Below, in pieces: positions 47,891 through 55,074 of a DNA stretch of 64,000 nt. The stretch is from Halomonas aestuarii (GTDB taxonomy: Bacteria > Pseudomonadota > Gammaproteobacteria > Pseudomonadales > Halomonadaceae): contig NZ_CP018139.1 of assembly GCF_001886615.1 (NCBI RefSeq), positions 2,480,001 through 2,544,000 on the forward strand, read 5' to 3'. Position 1 is the stretch's first letter. Every line of letters begins with the position of its first letter. The translations under genes were made by a program, and so were the position numbers. The notes under the pieces were generated by a model, which saw only the letters and a list, made by a program, of their open reading frames with translations, had not been told where the DNA came from and searched no databases.

Positions 47891-47912
47891 AAAAGGGGGC
47901 CCGAAGGCCCCC
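47891..47912 (-). terminator. UUCG-loop terminator after the major coat gene
   Basis: On the minus strand GGGGGCC-TTCG-GGCCCCC followed by TTTT. M13 also has a strong terminator at this point, after gene VIII. Confidence 0.9.
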
Positions 47913-47940
47913 GGCTTGAACCGCCCAGGGGCGGGGTGGA

Positions 47941-48192
47941 TCAGGTCGCCTTGTTGGCGAACTTCTTGAACAGGCCGATGGCGAGCAGCGAGCCGACGAT
48001 CCCGGCCACCACCGGCCAGGCGTAACCGGCCATGGCATCGGCTTCGGACTGCAGGGCGGTGAAGGCCGCTTCAGCGGCGGTGGGCTCGGTGGCGTTGGCG
48101 GTGCCGGCCACGACCAGGGCGGTGATACCGGCGCCGGCCTGGGTGTAGCGGTTGCGGGCGGCGTGGCCGAGCTTGCGAAGTGCGGATTTCAT
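47941..48192 (-). CDS. Major coat protein pVIII
   Basis: 83-aa preprotein. A long basic signal (residues 1-34, ending A-G-T-A-N-A) would leave a mature coat of about 49 residues with the classic layout: acidic amphipathic N-part (T-E-P-T-A-A-E-A), membrane helix (W-P-V-V-A-G-I-V-G-S-L-L-A-I-G-L), basic DNA-facing C-tail (F-K-K-F-A-N-K). It starts by ATGA overlap with the upstream tiny gene. Confidence 0.93.
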   Translation of the reverse strand: MKSALRKLGHAARNRYTQAGAGITALVVAGTANATEPTAAEAAFTALQSEADAMAGYAWPVVAGIVGSLLAIGLFKKFANKAT

Positions 48193-48296
48193 ATGGACAT
48201 CTCCATGAAGCGTTTGAGGTAGAGAAGGGTGGCCCCGAAGGCCCACCCGAGGGCATAAGCGCCCATGAGGGTGCCGACGATCTGCGTGGCGCTCAT
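48189..48296 (-). CDS. Tiny membrane protein, candidate minor coat protein (pIX-like)
   Basis: 35-aa product starting M-S-A-T-Q-I-V-G-T-L-M-G with one hydrophobic span and a basic tail. ATGA overlaps join it to the preceding 32-aa gene and to the following major coat gene. Size, hydrophobicity and position match M13 gene IX. Confidence 0.75.
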   Translation of the reverse strand: MSATQIVGTLMGAYALGWAFGATLLYLKRFMEMSI

Positions 48297-48391
48297 CGTT
48301 GACCCCCCTTTATCGCGCCGAGCCCGAAACAGATAACGAGCGCGGCGCAATAACCGAGGAGCCACAGACTGTCGAACTGGCTAGTGTCCAT
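48293..48391 (-). CDS. Tiny membrane protein, candidate minor coat protein (pVII-like)
   Basis: 32-aa product starting M-D-T-S-Q-F-D-S-L-W-L-L and ending G-G-Q-R, with one hydrophobic span. Its stop overlaps the next start (ATGA). It corresponds in size and position to M13 gene VII (33 aa). Together with the next gene it fills the gap between ssDNA-binding and coat genes. Confidence 0.75.
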   Translation of the reverse strand: MDTSQFDSLWLLGYCAALVICFGLGAIKGGQR

Positions 48392-48406
48392 GGCTCGGTA
48401 TCCTGG

Positions 48407-48733
48407 TTACGCGGTTTTGGCATCGGCCTTGGCGGGAGACCCGCTGTGGCCGGTGGCTGACGGTTTGCGAACGGCGAGGGCGTGCATGGTCATCTTGCCG
48501 CCGGTGGTGCGCATCTCGGCGTCGATCTCGAGGTTGCAGGGCATGTGCGGGGCGTGGGCCCGCAGCTGGTCGAGAATCTCGTAGGGGGCCGAGATGGTCA
48601 TGACCTCGAAGCCGACGCGGTTCTCGTTGTTGGGGTCGGCCTCGTTCATGAGCGTGAGCTTGGCGCCCTTGGTGCCGTTGTCGATTTCGTAGCGCATGGC
48701 GCCGAGAACGCGGGCCTGAATGGTGTTGATCAT
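48407..48733 (-). CDS. Candidate single-stranded DNA-binding protein (pV analogue)
   Basis: 108-aa protein with a beta-rich N-terminus (I-N-T-I-Q-A-R-V-L-G) and a polar tail rich in Ala, Lys, Ser and Thr. Assigned mainly by position before the coat genes and by size; gene V proteins coat the phage single strand and control translation. ATGA overlap with the upstream gene. Sequence similarity to known pV was not recognised directly. Confidence 0.6.
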   Translation of the reverse strand: MINTIQARVLGAMRYEIDNGTKGAKLTLMNEADPNNENRVGFEVMTISAPYEILDQLRAHAPHMPCNLEIDAEMRTTGGKMTMHALAVRKPSATGHSGSPAKADAKTA

Positions 48734-49101
48734 GGTGTGGTCCTTCCTTTCATGGCGTGGGCTTTGGTGAGCTGTTCGCAGTGCTCAGCGAGAGCCGCTA
48801 GCTCGGTGGTATCCGGGGACGGACCTTCCGTCTCCAGGGTGAGGTATTCGGCCAGGCGGTAGAGCAGCGCGGCCCGACCGTAGTCGCGCCCGTGGTGGCA
48901 GCGGGAAGCCCGCTCCCTCAAGGCTCTAGGCTCCGGGCAGGGGATCCCCTGCACCGCCCCCGTGCCCGCCGGTCGATCTGCACGGCAGTCGCCTCCGACC
49001 ACCCCGTCAACCGTCGCTGCGCGAGGTGTGACGGGGTGGCCGTCGCCGACTCGGGGAGCCGTGCGACCGACGGGCGACGGGTGACGGGCAGGGGAAAACA
49101 T
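48730..49101 (-). CDS. Hypothetical phage protein
   Basis: 123-aa open frame; its stop overlaps the next start (ATGA), which supports translation. The C-terminal half (R-A-A-L-L-Y-R-L-A-E-Y-L-T-L-E) looks protein-like and helical; the N-terminal half is Pro/Arg/Gly-rich and may be untranslated, so the true start is uncertain. No function recognised. Confidence 0.45.
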   Translation of the reverse strand: MFSPARHPSPVGRTAPRVGDGHPVTPRAATVDGVVGGDCRADRPAGTGAVQGIPCPEPRALRERASRCHHGRDYGRAALLYRLAEYLTLETEGPSPDTTELAALAEHCEQLTKAHAMKGRTTP

Positions 49102-49103
49102 GA

Positions 49104-49319
49104 TCAGGAGCCAGAACCTTGAGACGCGGGCTCTTCGGTGCAGAGGCCCAGGGCCGCGTAGTCGCCGCGCTGCAGTCGTTTCAGGCCGTCCTGCATGAGC
49201 ATTTCGCCCATGACGGAAGGGGTGACCTGGTGCGTGCCGGCCTGGATGAGCAGGGTCGAGTAGTCCTGACCGTCCAGGAACACGCGAACGGGGCGCTTCT
49301 TGCCGTTGGCGGTGGTCAT
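49104..49319 (-). CDS. Hypothetical small phage protein
   Basis: 71-aa polar protein, M-T-T-A-N-G-K-K-R-P-V-R-V-F-L-D-G. Starts by ATGA overlap with the upstream gene. The beta-strand then helix pattern (V-R-V-F-L-D-G-Q-D-Y / V-M-G-E-M-L-M-Q-D-G-L) could be a ribbon-helix-helix DNA-binding fold, not demonstrated. Confidence 0.6.
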   Translation of the reverse strand: MTTANGKKRPVRVFLDGQDYSTLLIQAGTHQVTPSVMGEMLMQDGLKRLQRGDYAALGLCTEEPASQGSGS

Positions 49320-49807
49320 TGGGTGTTCCTCTTGAACAGGTGGGGCGTGACAGCGGTGCCGTAAAAAGCAGCCCGGTAGGCCGTCCCGATGGGAGCGGGG
49401 ACAGGAGAAGGAACGACGTTCCGGGCTGAAGGGGCAGGGACGCTACGGGGTGAAACGGTGATGGCGTCGACGGGCTCGGGCTGAGGGGCGTCGATGCCGT
49501 AAAGGCTGCGCAGGAAGGCGAGGGCTTCCACGCGGGTGGCGAAGGTGTAGAAGCGCAGGCCTTCGCGGGTGGTCAGGTGGTTGTGGTCGGCGAAGCGAGC
49601 CAGGGGAGCACGGTCGACCAGATCGCAGGGCGGCACCTTGACGGTGCAGCAGTGCGGGCGGCCGTCATGGCCTTCCGGGGCGAGGGAGGCAGAGGCGAGG
49701 CCGCGCCGGAGGTGACCATCGACCAGGACGTTGACGAGGTCGTGCTCGCCTTCAGAGGCACCAGAACCGCGACCGATACGGGCGATGTTGAGGCTGTAGC
49801 GGCTCAT
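49316..49807 (-). CDS. Hypothetical phage protein
   Basis: 163-aa protein starting M-S-R-Y-S-L-N-I-A-R-I-G. It has a globular N-terminal part (about 1-105) and a proline-rich tail. Linked by ATGA overlaps on both sides. A similarly placed gene before the ssDNA-binding gene occurs in other inoviruses, as I recall; function not recognised. Confidence 0.6.
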   Translation of the reverse strand: MSRYSLNIARIGRGSGASEGEHDLVNVLVDGHLRRGLASASLAPEGHDGRPHCCTVKVPPCDLVDRAPLARFADHNHLTTREGLRFYTFATRVEALAFLRSLYGIDAPQPEPVDAITVSPRSVPAPSARNVVPSPVPAPIGTAYRAAFYGTAVTPHLFKRNTQ

Positions 49808-50010
49808 GACCAGTCCTCCCCTTGGAGGCACTGCGCCTGGAGCATGGCGATGTTGATGAGCCGGTACTTGCCCAGCTTGACGGAAGGCAGGTAGCCGCGA
49901 CGGATGTGGCCGTAGATCACGCCTTCCTCGAGGCCGGAGAGCTCCGAGAAACGCTCGAGGGTCATCAGTGGCACATGGGCCGGGACCTGGGGCGCTTTGT
50001 TCTCTTCCAT
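49804..50010 (-). CDS. Small HTH protein, AlpA/excisionase-like
   Basis: 68-aa protein with a winged-helix/MerR-like pattern, L-S-G-L-E-E-G-V-I-Y-G-H-I-R-R-G-Y-L-P, typical of AlpA/Xis regulators. First gene of the leftward phage operon and divergent from the XRE gene across a 23-bp palindrome. An AAAGGCAGGTG Shine-Dalgarno precedes the ATG. Likely directs excision or activates the lytic operon. Confidence 0.78.
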   Translation of the reverse strand: MEENKAPQVPAHVPLMTLERFSELSGLEEGVIYGHIRRGYLPSVKLGKYRLINIAMLQAQCLQGEDWS

Positions 50011-50083
50011 GTCGTCACCTGCCTTTCTTCGCCTGTGCTAGGCTTTGCTAATGGAATCGCTGTTGTCTGATCGCATGTATGCT

Positions 50084-50106
50084 GATCTAACAACAGTTGT
50101 TAGATC
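50084..50106. promoter_or_regulatory. Perfect 23-bp palindrome between divergent alpA-like and XRE genes (operator)
   Basis: Arms GATCTAACAAC (50084-50094) and GTTGTTAGATC (50096-50106) around a central A. TAACAA occurs on both strands inside it, each 17 bp from a -10-like hexamer (TATAGG at 50111 rightward, TACATG at 50079 leftward), so repressor binding would block both promoters. Confidence 0.75.
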
Positions 50107-50129
50107 TGACTATAGGCTAATCAGGCAAC

Positions 50130-50414
50130 ATGTCAAGTGACTTAGGCAAAAAAGTGCGTGAGATTCGTGAGGCTGAGAGCTTGGGGCGTCAGGCTTTCAG
50201 CGATTTGACGGGCATACCAAAGCAAACGCTAATAAACATTGAGAATGGTCGAAGCGGACCATCTGGAAAGCTATTGGCTCAAGTCAGTACGGCATTCAGC
50301 AAATACACACTGTGGCTAATGACCGGCGAGGTGAATGAAGCTGGTGGGCAGGTAAGCCCCGAGATAGAGAAGGCGCGGAAGACGCTCAAGCAGACAGGGA
50401 CGGATACCGACTAG
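50130..50414 (+). CDS. XRE-family phage repressor
   Basis: 94-aa protein with an N-terminal helix-turn-helix (S-L-G-R-Q-A-F-S-D-L-T-G-I-P-K-Q-T-L-I-N-I-E-N-G-R). No cleavage or oligomerisation domain is visible, so it is the short repressor type. Divergent from the AlpA-like gene with a palindromic operator between. Probably maintains lysogeny. Confidence 0.85.
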   Translation: MSSDLGKKVREIREAESLGRQAFSDLTGIPKQTLINIENGRSGPSGKLLAQVSTAFSKYTLWLMTGEVNEAGGQVSPEIEKARKTLKQTGTDTD

Positions 50415-50427
50415 CCAGGAAGGCAGG

Positions 50428-50479
50428 GGCAAGGTGGTTCCAGGGCGGCAGGCTCCAGGGATAGGAGGTCGGCCTTGAG
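50428..50479 (+). repeat. Cargo direct repeat, copy 1
   Basis: About 50 bp starting GGCAAGGTGGTTCC and ending GGTCGGCCTTGAG, just before the 88-aa gene. Nearly repeated at 50828-50880. Confidence 0.7.
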
Positions 50480-50512
50480 CAGCAATATACATAAGGAAGA
50501 AGGAGTACAGGG

Positions 50513-50779
50513 ATGCGTAGTTTTGAATATTACATGAATCAATGGTTGTTTTTCGAAGCTATAGGGGCGGTGATCGGACTGGTCATCGTCATTTTTTTTA
50601 TGTGGTGTTTTTATATTTATGTGACATCGCGGAGGGAATGGTTCGAAGAAGATGTAAAAATTCGAAGAGCTGAAGTTTCCTATAACTTAGCCAGAGCAGA
50701 ACAGATTAGGCTTGAGTCTTTGGCTTTGAAAGATAGGCTAGAGAAAAGCGGGATAAATACTAAGCAAAGCTTCATGTAG
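50513..50779 (+). CDS. Small membrane protein in phage cargo cassette
   Basis: 88-aa protein with one strong membrane span (about residues 13-37, A-I-G-A-V-I-G-L-V-I-V-I-F-F-M) followed by a charged helical tail (about 42-80) that could form a coiled coil. AT-rich unlike its neighbours. Preceded by AAGGAAGAAGGAG. No family recognised; an effector or exclusion protein at the membrane is possible. Confidence 0.6.
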   Translation: MRSFEYYMNQWLFFEAIGAVIGLVIVIFFMWCFYIYVTSRREWFEEDVKIRRAEVSYNLARAEQIRLESLALKDRLEKSGINTKQSFM

Positions 50780-50827
50780 AAAAGTAGAAGTAGGAATGGA
50801 AATATTTTGATTAGCTGGAAGAACACT

Positions 50828-50880
50828 GGCAACATGGTTCCAAGTAGGCAAGGCTCAAGGGATATGAGGTCGGCCTTGAG
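50828..50880 (+). repeat. Cargo direct repeat, copy 2
   Basis: About 53 bp starting GGCAACATGGTTCC and ending GGTCGGCCTTGAG, 30 bp before the next cargo gene; roughly 80% identical to copy 1. Confidence 0.7.
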
Positions 50881-50909
50881 TGATTTAAACTAATAGTGGT
50901 GATGTTTTT

Positions 50910-51386
50910 ATGGGAAGTGATATGCATGATATCCATGAGCGGGCTTCGCTTATTGGGTATGTCTGTTTTCAATACTCGTATCTAGATTATCTGGTATCCA
51001 ATATAATCTGGGGTGTTCTTAATATTGATAAGGAAGCAGGTAAAATTGTCACGGGGAGCTTGGATATTAGGCCTAGGCTCGACATGGCAGTTGAGCTTCT
51101 AAAACATTATGATACACACCATGAGCTAAAAGAATTCGTCAATACGATGAAAAATCGTATTGAGGGGAAGAATGGAATAATAAACAAGAGGAATATTGTA
51201 GTTCATGGAGTTTTTTCAAGCCGAGAGGGTGATCCTAAGGTTCTGGTAGAATCTCACAGAAGTAAGCGGCATAGAGAAAGGGCTGAAATGACTGTCGATG
51301 AAATACGAGAACTACATGATAGACTTTGCGAAGAATCAAAGTCTCTGGTTAATATTATGGAAGCACATGGGTTTAATGTTCACTGA
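50910..51386 (+). CDS. Cargo protein with HEPN-like R-x4-H motif
   Basis: 158-aa, mostly helical protein. K-R-N-I-V-V-H-G at residues 93-100 gives R94-x4-H99 followed by Gly, the catalytic motif of HEPN RNases. The N-terminal helix pattern (G-Y-V-C-F-Q-Y-S-Y-L-D-Y-L-V) suits a HEPN-type bundle. HEPN domains are frequent toxins in phage-defence and abortive-infection systems. No standard antitoxin gene is adjacent. Family assignment from motif only; strongly AT-rich. Confidence 0.55.
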   Translation: MGSDMHDIHERASLIGYVCFQYSYLDYLVSNIIWGVLNIDKEAGKIVTGSLDIRPRLDMAVELLKHYDTHHELKEFVNTMKNRIEGKNGIINKRNIVVHGVFSSREGDPKVLVESHRSKRHRERAEMTVDEIRELHDRLCEESKSLVNIMEAHGFNVH

Positions 51387-51459
51387 TAAATATTTTTTGT
51401 GGTCAAGAAGTTATGAGAGGGTAGTTTTTTTTGGAATTTTATAAAATGGGGTTGCTCCA

Positions 51460-52353
51460 ATGGAGTTGGTTAAGTTCTGTTGTGTCGATGAGTGGTTAAT
51501 ACAAAATATTTTCAGGAGCCAAGTTTTTTTGAACCACCCTTTAAACCTTAATGATGCTATGGAGTTTTCTTTTTGTATAAAGTCAAAAGAGTTTTCTGAA
51601 AAGGCGTCGGAAGTTGAAAAAGGATTGGAGAAGTACCACAAAGAGGTTTTAGAGACCCCAGAGAAGAGAGATTATTTTTCTTCCGTCTTAAATAATATTT
51701 ATAGCACAGATAGTGGGTTTAATGCAGATAGAAAACAAGGGTTTGTGAGTGCAATATTTAATTTGATTAAGTATGAGCAAAGTGAGTACAAGGTGTGTTC
51801 GTTCTCAGAAGAAAAAGTATTGATCAATCCTCTCATGTGGGGGCATTATGCAGATAAAATGCAGGGAGTATGCTTAAAATATGATATAGATGAAAATTCT
51901 TTTCCAATCTACAAGGTCAGATACAATAGTAATGATATGACTCCTATGGTATATCCATGTAGAGTTCTTGATAAGAAAGTTAGGGGAGGGGCAATTAGGA
52001 AAACCCTAAGGACAAAGAAGAAGGATTGGTCTTACGAAAGAGAGTGGAGAATGATAGCAAAAGAAAATTTTATAAAGCTTCCGAAAGAGGCACTTAAAGA
52101 AGTTTGCTTTGGCTATAATTGCAACCCAGACAAGGCTGAGTTTTTGTATGATATGATAATAAAAGAATATGGAGATAGTGTAAGATTTTCTGTTATAGTG
52201 CCTGATGTTGTAAAGTACCAAATGCTAAAAATGAGTTCAGAAAAGCTGTCAATACGAGAGCTTCTAGGAAGTGCAAAGTCGCGTGTAGATTCATATGAGC
52301 ATTTTATTCAAATCAATGGAATATATAGCACTCATTGGAAAGATAAGGTTTAG
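51460..52353 (+). CDS. DUF2971 family protein
   Basis: 297-aa protein. Family features: V-F-L-N-H-P-L-N-L-N-D-A-M-E (about 22-35), C-S-F-S-E-E (113-118), L-M-W-G-H-Y-A-D-K-M-Q-G-V-C-L-K-Y (125-141) and D-W-S-Y-E-R-E-W-R (189-197). The fold is uncharacterised; such proteins recur in accessory and defence regions. 74 bp after the HEPN-like gene, same strand, same AT-rich composition; last gene before attR. Confidence 0.82.
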   Translation: MELVKFCCVDEWLIQNIFRSQVFLNHPLNLNDAMEFSFCIKSKEFSEKASEVEKGLEKYHKEVLETPEKRDYFSSVLNNIYSTDSGFNADRKQGFVSAIFNLIKYEQSEYKVCSFSEEKVLINPLMWGHYADKMQGVCLKYDIDENSFPIYKVRYNSNDMTPMVYPCRVLDKKVRGGAIRKTLRTKKKDWSYEREWRMIAKENFIKLPKEALKEVCFGYNCNPDKAEFLYDMIIKEYGDSVRFSVIVPDVVKYQMLKMSSEKLSIRELLGSAKSRVDSYEHFIQINGIYSTHWKDKV

Positions 52354-52777
52354 ATATATTTTTTAAGATTTAAATAAGTATAATAAATAGGTTTGTTTGG
52401 ATTTCGCCAAGAATAAAATTATAGCAATTTACAGTGCTAATATTAATAATAATCTTTGAGATTAGGATTTTTGTAAGTGAGTTGGCAGAATGACCAGGTT
52501 GTGTCCACTGGGTAGGTATAGGTTAGCCACTATTGGCGATTTGGTTGCCATGTAAGACATTGAAAATTAAGGGAGAGGCGTGTATTGGCATGTATTAGGT
52601 ATGTCTCATAATCCCTTGGTCGCTGACTCGAGCCCCGCTGGCTTGTTATCCTGCCAGACCTCCCCGCTATCATGCTGAGCCGGTGACAAGCCGGCGGCGT
52701 CAGGAAATCTTCCCCCAACGCCACAGTGACCCGACGGGCAGGGGCAGGGCGTCTCGGGGTTCGTAAAAAGAAAACCT
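52354..52777. other. Gene-free junction between cargo cassette and host
   Basis: The first 250 bases are AT-rich phage-side DNA with no convincing ORF. The attR core and a decayed tRNA 3' remnant follow at about 52605-52643. GC content rises to host level after that. No other feature seen. Confidence 0.7.
52605..52625 (+). repeat. attR core (21-bp direct repeat)
   Basis: Identical to 40508-40528 (starts CTCATAATCCC, ends GGTCGCTG). The following 17 bases match the tRNA T arm at 12 positions (CTCGAG, CGCTGG), a decayed tRNA end. Confidence 0.9.
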
Positions 52778-53089
52778 TCAGCCCTGCTCGAGCGGGCCGC
52801 CATTGATGTCCGACAGCGCCTCGTTGGTCTCGAGGATCTGCGCCTCGACGCCGCTGATGCCCATGCCTTCCAGCCGGTCGGTGTGCATCCGACGGTAGGC
52901 CTCGGCGTCCTCCCGGGTGGCGAACAGGTAGATGCCGCCGGCGAGCTCACGCTCCGCGTCCTCCGTCCAGATCTTCCACAGCAGGCCCGGTTCTTCGTTG
53001 ATGGACCTGGCCAGCGGGGTGAGGGCCTTGGCCATCTTGTCGCCGAAGGGGCCGGGGAAGGGGAAGTGCACCTGCAGTATCACGGCCAT
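52778..53089 (-). CDS. ydhR: Putative monooxygenase YdhR
   Basis: 103-aa ferredoxin-fold (ABM-type) protein. It matches E. coli YdhR along its length: Q-V-H-F-P-F-P-G-P-F-G-D-K-M-A and E-E-P-G-L-L-W-K-I-W-T-E and A-G-G-I-Y-L-F. Homologues may act on aromatic compounds; activity unproven. Host gene just outside attR, on the minus strand. Confidence 0.93.
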   Translation of the reverse strand: MAVILQVHFPFPGPFGDKMAKALTPLARSINEEPGLLWKIWTEDAERELAGGIYLFATREDAEAYRRMHTDRLEGMGISGVEAQILETNEALSDINGGPLEQG

Positions 53090-53388
53090 GGGGCCTCCTT
53101 GTCGGTCTGTCGGTCATCCCTTGCGCCTCCGGAGCCTGGGGCGGGGAGGCTGCAATTTCTGGGCAACGGCGGCGGCGTGCGGGCTCGAACCGGGGCGTGA
53201 GTTGGTCAGCCGCGGCGTCCCTGCGTCAGTCCTCCTGCATCGTCCGCTCCGTGTCGAGCATCCCGATGCGGTCTTTCCCATTGTGCGGTCGTCTCTGTTC
53301 TCAGTCGAGCAGGTCGTTGTTTGGCCTCTTGTTTCACGACGCCGGCGCCCGGGGAAAGGGCGGCATCGGCACGGCATGCGACGTTCGC

Positions 53389-53426
53389 CGCATAATATGA
53401 GGCTATACCTGCATAGCCGTTATGCG
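53389..53426. promoter_or_regulatory. Nested inverted repeats upstream of the SSS symporter gene
   Basis: Outer arms CGCATAA (53389-53395) and TTATGCG (53420-53426); inner arms GGCTAT (53401-53406) and ATAGCC (53413-53418). The gap 53090-53490 holds no gene. Candidate regulator site for the catabolic cluster. Confidence 0.45.
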
Positions 53427-53490
53427 CTTCTCAGCTATGGGTCGACCCGCCAGAATGCCCAGGCACCAATACACAACAAATGGGTATCGT

Positions 53491-54906
53491 ATGAGCAATA
53501 TCGACTGGGTGATGATAGCCCTGTACTTCCTGCTGATGATCGGCATCGGGGTGTACAGCGCTGTCAGGGTAAAGGACAGCGAGGATTTCGCCGTCGCGGG
53601 CAACAAGATCATCTGGCCCGTCCTCTTCGCGACGCTTTCTGCCTCCTTCCTGGGCGGCGGCTCCAGCCTGGGCCGTGCCGGGCAGACCTTCAGCGACGGC
53701 TACGTCTTCCTCTTCGCCGCCTCCGGCTTCGCCATCCAGACCTTCCTGTCGGGCTGGCTGATCGCGCCGCGGCTGAAGCGCTATCCCGGCGCCCAGACCC
53801 TGGGCGACATCATGCAGGCCCACTATGGCAGCGGCGCCCGCCTGATCAGCGCGGTGCTGTCGCTGGTGTTCTGCGTGGGCATCCTGGGGGCCCAGGCGCT
53901 GGCCATCGGCACCATCTTCCAGGCGATCCTCGGCACCAGCATCACCACCGGCATCCTGCTCGGCATGGTCATCGTCATGGTCTACTCGGTGGCCGGCGGC
54001 ATGTGGGCGGTCATCCAGACGGACGTCGTGCAGTTCCTGCTGCTCGGCGTCTTCCTGCCCGTCACGCTGATCATCGGCCTGCAGCAGGTCGGCGGCCCGG
54101 CCGAGCTCGTCGCGGGCCTGCCGGACGGCCATTTCAGCGTCATGGGCAGCTACGAGATCACCACCTTCGTGACCATCTTCATCGCCTTCATGCTCGGCGA
54201 GGCGCTGGTGCAGCCCTATGCCCAGCGGGCCTTCTGCGCGCCGAACCCCAAGCATGCCCAGAAGGGCTACATGCTCGCCGGGGTGTTCGGCCTGATGTTC
54301 TTCACCGTCACGGCGACGCTGGGGGTCCTGGCCGTGGTCATGTTCCCGGACATCTCCCCGGACCAGGCCCTGCCCACGCTGGTCAAGAACATCCTGCCGG
54401 TGGGCATCACGGGGCTCGTGCTGGCGGCGCTGCTGGCCGTGGTCATGTCGACCGCCGACTCCTACCTGAACTCGACGGCCGTGGTCTTCGTCCGCGACAT
54501 CTACTCCAGGCACATCAACCGTGAGGCGAGCTCGAAGCAGCACCTGAAGATCGAGCGCTGGGTCAGCCTGCTGGTGGGCGTGGCGGCCACGCTGTTCGCC
54601 CTGACGGCCACCTCCATCGTCGATGCGCTGCTGATGAGCTACGCCCTGTGGGCGCCCACCATGATCATCCCGCTGGTCGGTGCCGTGCTGTTCGACGTGA
54701 TGAGCAAGCGTGCCGCGCTGTCTGCCATCGTGCTGGGCGGGGCCACCACCGCACTGTGGAACTGGGGGCCGTTCCCGCTCCAGGAGCTGACCGGTCTCAC
54801 TCCGTTGCTCGCCGGCGTGTTCACCAACCTCGCGGTCTTCGTCCTGGTGGCGATCACCGACAAGCAGACCCAGAGCATCCACACCGTCCTGGAGGGCCAG
54901 TCATGA
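53491..54906 (+). CDS. Sodium:solute symporter (SSS family)
   Basis: 471-aa symporter with about thirteen membrane segments. The N-terminus is M-S-N-I-D-W-V-M-I-A-L-Y-F; helix 2 has A-S-F-L-G-G-G-S-S-L-G and the sodium-site helix 8 includes V-V-M-S-T-A-D-S-Y-L-N. The in-frame ATG at 53422 would add 23 polar residues and overlaps the inverted repeat, so 53491 is preferred. Its stop overlaps a 38-codon gene. Substrate is probably handled by the downstream enzymes. Confidence 0.9.
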   Translation: MSNIDWVMIALYFLLMIGIGVYSAVRVKDSEDFAVAGNKIIWPVLFATLSASFLGGGSSLGRAGQTFSDGYVFLFAASGFAIQTFLSGWLIAPRLKRYPGAQTLGDIMQAHYGSGARLISAVLSLVFCVGILGAQALAIGTIFQAILGTSITTGILLGMVIVMVYSVAGGMWAVIQTDVVQFLLLGVFLPVTLIIGLQQVGGPAELVAGLPDGHFSVMGSYEITTFVTIFIAFMLGEALVQPYAQRAFCAPNPKHAQKGYMLAGVFGLMFFTVTATLGVLAVVMFPDISPDQALPTLVKNILPVGITGLVLAALLAVVMSTADSYLNSTAVVFVRDIYSRHINREASSKQHLKIERWVSLLVGVAATLFALTATSIVDALLMSYALWAPTMIIPLVGAVLFDVMSKRAALSAIVLGGATTALWNWGPFPLQELTGLTPLLAGVFTNLAVFVLVAITDKQTQSIHTVLEGQS

Positions 54907-55019
54907 TTCTCTTTTCCGCCGTCATCTATGGCGTGAGTGCCCTGTGCATCGCCACGTCACTCTACGTCGGTATCGTCAGCCTGAAGTTCTACGCAGACGA
55001 CGCCAGGAACATGAAATGA
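54903..55019 (+). CDS. Symporter small accessory membrane protein
   Basis: 38-aa protein, M-I-L-F-S-A-V-I-Y-G-V-S-A-L-C-I, with a single membrane span and a short charged tail (Y-A-D-D-A-R-N-M-K). Its ATG overlaps the symporter stop (ATGA). Small single-span partners coupled to SSS symporters are known as a group. It likely stabilises the carrier. Confidence 0.8.
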   Translation: MILFSAVIYGVSALCIATSLYVGIVSLKFYADDARNMK

Positions 55020-55023
55020 TCAG

Positions 55024-55059
55024 GAGCGACGGGGGAGCCATGCTCCCCCGTCGCTCTTT
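55024..55059 (+). terminator. Strong hairpin after the symporter pair
   Basis: 15-bp stem (55024-55038 with 55042-55056, loop CAT), then TTTC. Lies 16 bp before the next gene, so it may attenuate expression of the enzymes relative to the transporter. Confidence 0.8.
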
Positions 55060-55074
55060 CAGGATGCACGAGTC

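Noticed and set aside
51411..51641. Short minus-strand frame opposite the DUF2971 gene
   Set aside because: AT-rich shadow without ribosome-binding site; the plus-strand frame carries the family motifs.
50910..52353. Classical toxin-antitoxin pair (HEPN-MNT)
   Set aside because: No MNT nucleotidyltransferase motif in neighbours; DUF2971 is not a known antitoxin.
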